Assembly: GCF_024172125.1 (NCBI RefSeq)
Contig: NZ_JAMZEA010000018.1
Location: forward strand, 1-64,000
Direction of reading: 5' to 3'
Length of the DNA: 64,000 nucleotides
From: Actinomadura rupiterrae
GTDB taxonomy: Bacteria; Actinomycetota; Actinomycetes; Streptosporangiales; Streptosporangiaceae
Part shown: positions 59,297-64,000 of the stretch, in pieces
Numbering within the stretch: position 1 is the first letter of the stretch
Layout: the number at the start of each line of letters is the position of its first letter
The notes under the pieces: generated by a model
Told to the model about the DNA's origin: nothing
What the model saw: only the letters and a program-made list of their open reading frames with translations
Databases searched by the model: none
Program-made: the position numbers and the translations under genes

Positions 59297-59336
59297 AAAG
59301 GCGAACGCTCCCGGCCGGGTGGCGCGGGAGCGTTCG
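59297..59336 (-). terminator. terminator after nusG
   Basis: A 12-bp stem (59302-59313 with 59325-59336) with an 11-base loop is followed on the minus strand by CCTTTCC. It lies 12 bases past the nusG stop codon. Confidence 0.8.
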
Positions 59337-59348
59337 GGGAAGCCGTCG

Positions 59349-60236
59349 TCAGATCTTGGAGACCTGGTTGAAGGAGAGCTCGACCGGGGTCTCGCGGCCG
59401 AAGATCGACACCAGCACCTTGAGCTTCTGCTGCTCGATGTTGATCTCGTTGACCGTGGCCGGCAGGGTCGCGAACGGGCCATCCATGACGGTGACCGACT
59501 CGCCGACCGAGAAGTCCACCGTGCTGGCGATCTTCGCGGTCTCCTTGGCCTTGGTCTCCGGGGTCTCCTCCGGCTCGGGCGCGAGCAGCTTGGCGACCTC
59601 GTCAAGGCTCAGCGGGGACGGCTTGTTCGACAGGCCGACGAACCCGGTGACGCCCGGCGTGTTGCGGACCGCGGCCCACGACTCGTCGGTCAGCTCCATC
59701 CGGACGAGGATGTAGCCCGGCAGGACCTTCTCGTTGACCTTCTGCCGCTTGCCGCTCTTGATCTCGGTCACCTCGTGCTGGGGGACCTCGATCTGGAAGA
59801 TGTAGTCCTCCATGTTGAGCGTCTGGGTGCGGGTCTCGATGTTGGTCTTGACCCGGTTCTCGTACCCCGCATAGGAGTGCACGACGTACCAGTCGCCCGG
59901 CTGGAGCCGGAGCTGCATCTTGAAGTCGGCGTAGGGGTCGACCGGGATCTCGACGGGGGCCTCGTCCTCGCCGTCCTCGGCTGGGGCCTCACCCTCGGCG
60001 GCCGGGGCCTCGCCCTCGGCGTCCTCCGCCGGAGCCTCGGCGTCGCCGGTCTCGGCGTCGCCAGTCTCGGCGTCGCCCGCCTCGGCCTCCGTGACGTCGC
60101 CCTCCGCGGCGGCGTCCTCGCCGGCCGGGGCGTCCGCGACGGCGCCGGCCGCCTCGTCCGTGGGCTCGGCCGCGGCAGCCGCAGCGGACTGGGCCTCTTC
60201 GCTGGCCTCGTCGTGGGGCTGTGAGGACTCGGACAC
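59349..60236 (-). CDS. nusG: transcription factor NusG with acidic N-terminal extension
   Basis: NusG binds RNA polymerase and links it to ribosome or Rho. The 295-residue protein has the NGN domain (DWYVVHSYAGYENRVKTNIE, EKVLPGYILVRMELTDESW, TPGVTGFVG) from about residue 112 and a C-terminal KOW domain (VGESVTVMDGPFATLPATVN). The first 108 residues are Glu/Ala/Asp-rich with short repeats (GDAETGDAE, GEAPAAEGEAPAEDGE). Actinobacterial NusG often has such a lead, and this one is long. It is flanked by secE and rplK. Confidence 0.97.
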   Translation of the reverse strand: MSESSQPHDEASEEAQSAAAAAAEPTDEAAGAVADAPAGEDAAAEGDVTEAEAGDAETGDAETGDAEAPAEDAEGEAPAAEGEAPAEDGEDEAPVEIPVDPYADFKMQLRLQPGDWYVVHSYAGYENRVKTNIETRTQTLNMEDYIFQIEVPQHEVTEIKSGKRQKVNEKVLPGYILVRMELTDESWAAVRNTPGVTGFVGLSNKPSPLSLDEVAKLLAPEPEETPETKAKETAKIASTVDFSVGESVTVMDGPFATLPATVNEINIEQQKLKVLVSIFGRETPVELSFNQVSKI

Positions 60237-60409
60237 GGTGCTGAACCTTCTCTCGGACTGGCTTGGCTGGAGTTTTCCGGCGGTGGACCGGACGCGGGGG
60301 GCTGGTCGGCTCTCGGTGCTGCTGACGCGGACCGCACGGTCGGCGCCGGAGCGTCACGCTCCCGGCGAAGGGGACACGCGCCCGGCGTGCCCCGCGCGGT
60401 CGGCGCGGA

Positions 60410-60658
60410 TCAGCCGAAGAGCCAGAACACGCCCTTCTGCAGACCCCAGTCGATGCCCGCGACCAGCGCGACCATGACCAGCACGAAGACCAGGGAGACC
60501 GTGGTGTAGGTGACCAGCTCGCGGCGCGTCGGCCAGATGACCTTGCGCAGCTCGGCGATCACCTGGCGCACGAACAGGGCCGGGGTGGTCCGCTTCGGAG
60601 CGGAGCCCGACTTGCCCTCGTCCTTGGCCGCTGCCTCGTCGCGCGTGTCAGTCGCCAT
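60410..60658 (-). CDS. secE: protein translocase subunit SecE
   Basis: SecE clamps the SecY channel. The 82-residue protein has the amphipathic helix FVRQVIAELRKVIWPTRREL and one membrane segment (VSLVFVLVMVALVAGIDWGL). It lies 102 bases after tRNA-Trp, as in most bacteria, with nusG downstream. Confidence 0.97.
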   Translation of the reverse strand: MATDTRDEAAAKDEGKSGSAPKRTTPALFVRQVIAELRKVIWPTRRELVTYTTVSLVFVLVMVALVAGIDWGLQKGVFWLFG

Positions 60659-60760
60659 TGTGCCGCCGTTCACCTCATAGGTCGTGTTCAACCACGTCGT
60701 GGTTGTTCGCGCGGACCCCGGCAGCCCGTGGCCGCGCGGGGAAGCGCGCACCGCACCTCG

Positions 60761-60833
60761 CAGGGCAGGAGGGACTCGAACCCCCAACCGCCGGTTTTGG
60801 AGACCGGTGCTCTACCAATTGAGCCACTGCCCT
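60761..60833 (-). tRNA. tRNA-Trp (CCA)
   Basis: The 73-base cloverleaf has acceptor AGGGCAG/CTGCCCT, a D arm (GCTC...GAGC), an anticodon loop with CCA (template positions 60798-60800), and a T arm with GTTCGAGTCC. The discriminator is G. It is followed by secE and nusG, the usual arrangement. CCA is not encoded. Confidence 0.95.
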
Positions 60834-60925
60834 TCAACGCCTCCCGGAGGAGGCAGCCCCGGTCCTCGCGGACCGGTTTCGTGCCGGTACCAGCTTACGG
60901 CTTGTGCGGACATGGCCGTATCCCG

Positions 60926-60937
60926 GTGACGCGTCAC
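60926..60937. promoter_or_regulatory. palindrome between tRNA-Trp and aspC
   Basis: GTGACGCGTCAC is a perfect 12-bp palindrome in the divergent spacer. It could be a regulator site for either direction. No promoter could be placed beside it. Confidence 0.3.
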
Positions 60938-61086
60938 TAGGCAGTGGAGTCTACGGCCCCGAACGCCCTTCCGTCGAACCGGAAACCGAAAACCGTCCCG
61001 GCATGTCTCCGCGACCGGGGCGGACGGCCGTCCGCATCTCGCCGAAGTGCCGCGGATATCTCGCTGAAGTCATGGCCCGGCGTCGG

Positions 61087-61092
61087 TAACGT
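61087..61092 (+). promoter_or_regulatory. candidate -10 element, leaderless aspC transcript
   Basis: TAACGT lies 7 bases before the ATG at 61100, and no Shine-Dalgarno is present. A weak -35 (CTGAAG at 61064-61069) lies 17 bases upstream. Confidence 0.45.
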
Positions 61093-61099
61093 TGCGGGC

Positions 61100-62311
61100 A
61101 TGAGCACTGAGCGTCCCCGCATCTCACGCCGCATCGCCGCCATCTCCGAGTCCGCCACGCTGGCCGTCGACGCCAAGGCCAAGGCGCTGAAGGCGGCGGG
61201 CCGCCCGGTCATCGGCTTCGGCGCGGGCGAGCCCGACTTCCCGACGCCCGACTACATCGTCGAGGCGGCCGTGACCGCGTGCCGGGTGCCGCGGTTCCAC
61301 AAGTACACCCCCGCCGGGGGCCTGCCGGAGCTGCGGGACGCCATCGCCGAGAAGACGCTGCGCGACTCCGGCCTGCGGGTCGAGTCCGCGCAGGTGCTGG
61401 TGACCAACGGGGGCAAGCAGGCCGTCTACGAGGCGTTCGCGACGCTGCTCGACCCGGGCGACGAGGTGATCGTCCCCACCCCGTACTGGACCACCTACCC
61501 CGAGTCGATCAAGCTCGCCGGGGGCGTCCCGGTGGACGTGGTCGCCGACGAGACCACCGGCTACCGGGTCACCGTCGAGCAGCTGGAGGCGGCCCGCACC
61601 GACCGCACCAAGGTGCTGCTGTTCGTCTCGCCGTCCAACCCGACCGGCGCGGTCTACTCCCGCGACGAGATCGAGGCGATCGGCCGCTGGGCCGCCGAGC
61701 ATGGCCTCTGGGTGATCACGGACGAGATCTACGAGCACCTGGTCTACGGCGGCGCCGAGTTCCACTCGATGCCCGTCGTGGTGCCCGAGCTCGCCGACCG
61801 GACGCTGGTGCTCAACGGCGTCGCCAAGACCTACGCGATGACCGGCTGGCGGGTCGGCTGGATGATCGGCCCGAAGGACGTCGTGAAGGCCGCCGCGAAC
61901 CTGCAGTCGCACGCCACGTCCAACGTCGCCAACGTGTCCCAGGCCGCCGCGCTCGCCGCCGTGACCGGCGACCTGTCGGCCGTGGCCGAGATGCGCGCCT
62001 CGTTCGACCGCCGCCGGCAGACCATGGTCCGGATGCTCAACGAGATCCCCGGCGTCCTCTGCCCCGAGCCCGAGGGCGCGTTCTACGCCTACCCGTCGGT
62101 CAAGGAGCTGATCGGCAAGGAGATCCGCGGCAAGCGCCCGCAGTCGTCGGTCGAGCTCGCCGCGCTGATCCTGGACGAGGCGGAGGTCGCGCTCGTCCCC
62201 GGCGAGGCGTTCGGCACCCCCGGCTACTTCCGCCTCTCCTACGCCCTCGGCGACGACGACCTCGTCGAAGGCGTCTCCCGCCTCGGCAAGCTCCTCACCG
62301 AGGCCCACTGA
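61100..62311 (+). CDS. aspC: pyridoxal phosphate-dependent aspartate aminotransferase
   Basis: The 403-residue class I/II aminotransferase transfers the amino group between aspartate and 2-oxoglutarate. It starts MSTERPRISRRIAAISESAT and has FGAGEPDFPTP, YTPAGGLPELRDAIA, VSPSNPTGAVY, ITDEIYEHLVY and the PLP-lysine motif NGVAKTYAMTGWRVGWMIGP. The start at 61100 fits the family; a longer frame from 60944 lacks conserved residues. In Streptomyces coelicolor the same pair of aminotransferase and deaminase lies beside secE (recalled, not checked here). Confidence 0.94.
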   Translation: MSTERPRISRRIAAISESATLAVDAKAKALKAAGRPVIGFGAGEPDFPTPDYIVEAAVTACRVPRFHKYTPAGGLPELRDAIAEKTLRDSGLRVESAQVLVTNGGKQAVYEAFATLLDPGDEVIVPTPYWTTYPESIKLAGGVPVDVVADETTGYRVTVEQLEAARTDRTKVLLFVSPSNPTGAVYSRDEIEAIGRWAAEHGLWVITDEIYEHLVYGGAEFHSMPVVVPELADRTLVLNGVAKTYAMTGWRVGWMIGPKDVVKAAANLQSHATSNVANVSQAAALAAVTGDLSAVAEMRASFDRRRQTMVRMLNEIPGVLCPEPEGAFYAYPSVKELIGKEIRGKRPQSSVELAALILDEAEVALVPGEAFGTPGYFRLSYALGDDDLVEGVSRLGKLLTEAH

Positions 62312-62747
62312 CCTCTCCACCGAAGCCCCGGCCACCCACCCGGCCGGGGCTTCCGCGTTCCAAGGCCCGGACCTTCCACGTCCAACGGCCGAGCCTTCCG
62401 CACACCAACAGCCAGAGCTTCCACGTCAGGCGGCCAGCCCTTCACGCCCCTCCACGACCCGGGCCTTTACGCCTCTCCGAAAGCCGGGCCTTCGCACTCC
62501 TCCGAGGGCCGGGGCTTCGCGCCCTCCGAGGAGTGATTTTCCACACACCCGAACCAACCCGTTCCCGATATGCCACCCATCTGGGACGTGCTCGCATCAC
62601 TGGGGATTTCGCCGCTCCAGATGGCATCCGGGACGACCAAAGGATCATGGGGCCGCATGGCCGCAACGGGTCATGGCGGGTAGTCCGGACTGATGGTCCT
62701 GGTGAGCCGGTGGTTACGGACGGCCCCGGATCCGGCAACATTGGCAC
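62312..62747 (+). other. spacer between aspC and the deaminase gene
   Basis: This 436-base spacer begins with a tandem array (62342-62530). The rest holds a dyad CATCTGG...CCAGATG (62578-62584 with 62617-62623). Promoter elements for the deaminase were not found. No gene is seen. Confidence 0.4.
62342..62530. repeat. 22-26-bp degenerate tandem array
   Basis: Eight consecutive units start GGCCGGGGCTTCCGCG or close to it, with boundaries at 62342, 62364, 62387, 62410, 62432, 62456, 62482 and 62507, and the last ending at 62530. Most end CCAA(C) or CCGAG. Confidence 0.75.
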
Positions 62748-63818
62748 ATGGAGGCCCCTACCACGTTCGCCGCGTCCCCGCTGGTCGAGTCCCGCCGTCC
62801 CCGTCCGGTGGCCACGCTGCCCAAGGCCCACCTGCACCTGCACTTCACCGGCTCGATGCGGCACTCCACCCTGGTCGACCTCGCCGCCAAGTACGGGGTG
62901 CACCTCCCGGACGCCCTGGTCGAGGACTGGCCGCCCCGGCTGCGCGCCACCGACGAACGCGGCTGGTTCCGCTTCCAGCGCCTGTACGACATCGCCCGGT
63001 CCGTCCTGCAGTCCCCGGACGACCTGCGCCGCCTGCTCCGCGAGACCGCCGAGGACGAGGCCGCCGAGGGGTCCGGCTGGCTGGAGATCCAGGTGGACCC
63101 GAGCGGCTACGCGGCCCGCTTCGGCGGCCTGACACCGACCGTCGAGCTCGTCCTGTCCGCCGCCCGCGAGGCCGAGGAGGCCACCGGCGTCGGCATCGGC
63201 ATCGTCATCGCCGCGAACCGCACCCGCCACCCCCTGGACGCCAAGACCCTCGCCCGCCTCGCCACCCGCTACGTGGACCAGGGCGTCGTCGGCTTCGGCC
63301 TCTCCAACGACGAGCGCCGGGGCCGCGCCTACGACTTCGAGGGCGCCTTCCGCATCGCCAAGCGCGCGGGCCTCCTCTCCGTCCCGCACGGCGGCGAGCT
63401 CCTGGGCCCGGCCAGCATCCGCGAATGCCTTGAAACCCTCGAAGCCGACCGCATCGGCCACGGCGTCCGCGCCGTCGAGGACCCCCGCCTCCTGGCCCGC
63501 ATCGTCGACCGAGGCGTGGCCCTGGAGGTCTGCCCCGCCTCCAACGTCAGCCTCGGCGTCGCCTCCACCCCGTCCGACGTCCCCCTTCGCCCCCTCTACG
63601 AAGCCGGCGCCCACCTGGCCCTCGGCGCCGACGACCCCCTCCTCTTCGGCTCCCGCCTGGCCCGCCAGTACGAACTGGCCCGCGAAGTCCACAACTTCAC
63701 CGACCCCGAACTAGCCGACCTGGCCCGCCACTCCATCCAAGCCTCCGCCGCCCCCACCCCCCTAAGATCCCGCCTCCTAACCCAAGTAGAAACCTGGCTA
63801 ACCAACCCCCCCGAATAA
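62748..63818 (+). CDS. add: adenosine deaminase family protein
   Basis: The 356-residue hydrolase deaminates adenosine or a related purine. It has the zinc-binding PKAHLHLHFTGSM, VPHGGE (His and Glu), RIGHGVRA (His) and GADDPLLFGS (Asp pair). The family more often reads HxHLEGS and NTDDP, so the substrate may differ from plain adenosine. It follows aspC. Codons in the last 20 residues include CTA, AGA, GTA and a TAA stop, which are rare here. Confidence 0.9.
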   Translation: MEAPTTFAASPLVESRRPRPVATLPKAHLHLHFTGSMRHSTLVDLAAKYGVHLPDALVEDWPPRLRATDERGWFRFQRLYDIARSVLQSPDDLRRLLRETAEDEAAEGSGWLEIQVDPSGYAARFGGLTPTVELVLSAAREAEEATGVGIGIVIAANRTRHPLDAKTLARLATRYVDQGVVGFGLSNDERRGRAYDFEGAFRIAKRAGLLSVPHGGELLGPASIRECLETLEADRIGHGVRAVEDPRLLARIVDRGVALEVCPASNVSLGVASTPSDVPLRPLYEAGAHLALGADDPLLFGSRLARQYELAREVHNFTDPELADLARHSIQASAAPTPLRSRLLTQVETWLTNPPE

Positions 63819-64000
63819 CCCCCACCCCAACCCCACCCACCAGCCCAACGCACCGCACCGCACACCACCCGCGCAAGCCCACGCCCCCCCACGCGCAACG
63901 CAGTGGACGCCAAAACGCCACACAGCCCACCCGCGCCGCATGCACCGCGCCCCAAGCGGCAGGAGCCTCGCAACGCGGACGTGCCAAACAGACACACGGC
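63819..64000. other. C/A-rich, G-poor end of the window
   Basis: The plus strand after the deaminase stop is rich in C and A with very little G for about 80 bases (runs such as CCCCCACCCC). Below this, composition slowly returns to normal. No gene, hairpin or promoter is seen; the window ends here. Confidence 0.4.

Larger units (their letters stand above)
58724..59348 (-). other. spacer between nusG and rplK
   Basis: This 625-base spacer contains the nusG terminator (59297-59336), a 17-bp array (59204-59280), a degenerate 23-bp array (58962-59151), then about 240 bases leading to rplK. A TAGACT at 58924-58929 could be a -10, but the only -35-like hexamer is 21 bases away, which is too far. 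Confidence 0.5.

Noticed and set aside
60761..60833. tRNA-Trp as an integration (att) site for a mobile element
   Set aside because: No second partial copy of the tRNA end, integrase gene or composition shift is visible nearby.

Overview
The window is a G+C-rich actinobacterial chromosome segment built around the main transcription and translation gene cluster. The organism is probably a member of the Streptosporangiales, and the gene order with an Mce locus inside the ribosomal/RNA polymerase cluster suggests something near Actinomadura/Thermomonosporaceae. That placement is inference from gene content, codon use and protein sequences; no database search was possible. Most genes lie on the minus strand, so the biological order runs from high to low coordinates.

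Read in transcription order, the minus strand carries: tRNA-Trp, secE and nusG (60.8-59.3 kb); rplK-rplA (58.7-57.4 kb); two tandem LppX/LprG-like lipoproteins (57.0-55.1 kb); rplJ-rplL behind a good promoter and a long leader with a candidate attenuator (55.0-53.6 kb); a complete 11-gene Mce lipid-transport operon (mceG-yrbEA-yrbEB-mceA to mceF and two Mce-associated membrane proteins, 52.9-40.8 kb); rpoB-rpoC (40.4-33.0 kb); a low-complexity tail-anchored protein (32.7-30.9 kb); rpsL-rpsG-fusA-tuf (30.3-26.1 kb); the S10 and spc operons rpsJ to secY-adk-map (25.9-13.3 kb); and, after a small accessory interruption, infA-rpmJ-rpsM-rpsK-rpsD-rpoA-rplQ and truA (9.7-4.8 kb).

The interruption at 10.0-13.1 kb holds a helix-turn-helix protein, a sortase-like protein without the usual catalytic His, a metallophosphoesterase and a DUF1707 membrane protein. 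The left end (105-4707, plus strand) carries three consecutive membrane-anchored proteins with long Pro/Gly-rich cytoplasmic parts; the first has a secreted CAP/SCP domain and the other two are paralogues. The right end (plus strand) has an aspartate aminotransferase and an adenosine-deaminase family enzyme.

The parts that stand out are: the FUS-like Tyr/Gly/Gln-rich protein between rpoC and rpsL; the Mce operon between rplL and rpoB, with a promoter and a large dyad that would cover its start site; three substitutions in the rifampicin pocket of RpoB; Arg/Gly-rich extensions on both S3 and S5; and a set of short tandem arrays, each with its own unit sequence, in the spacers between 53.5 and 62.5 kb. 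No CRISPR array, insertion sequence, prophage or rRNA gene was seen.
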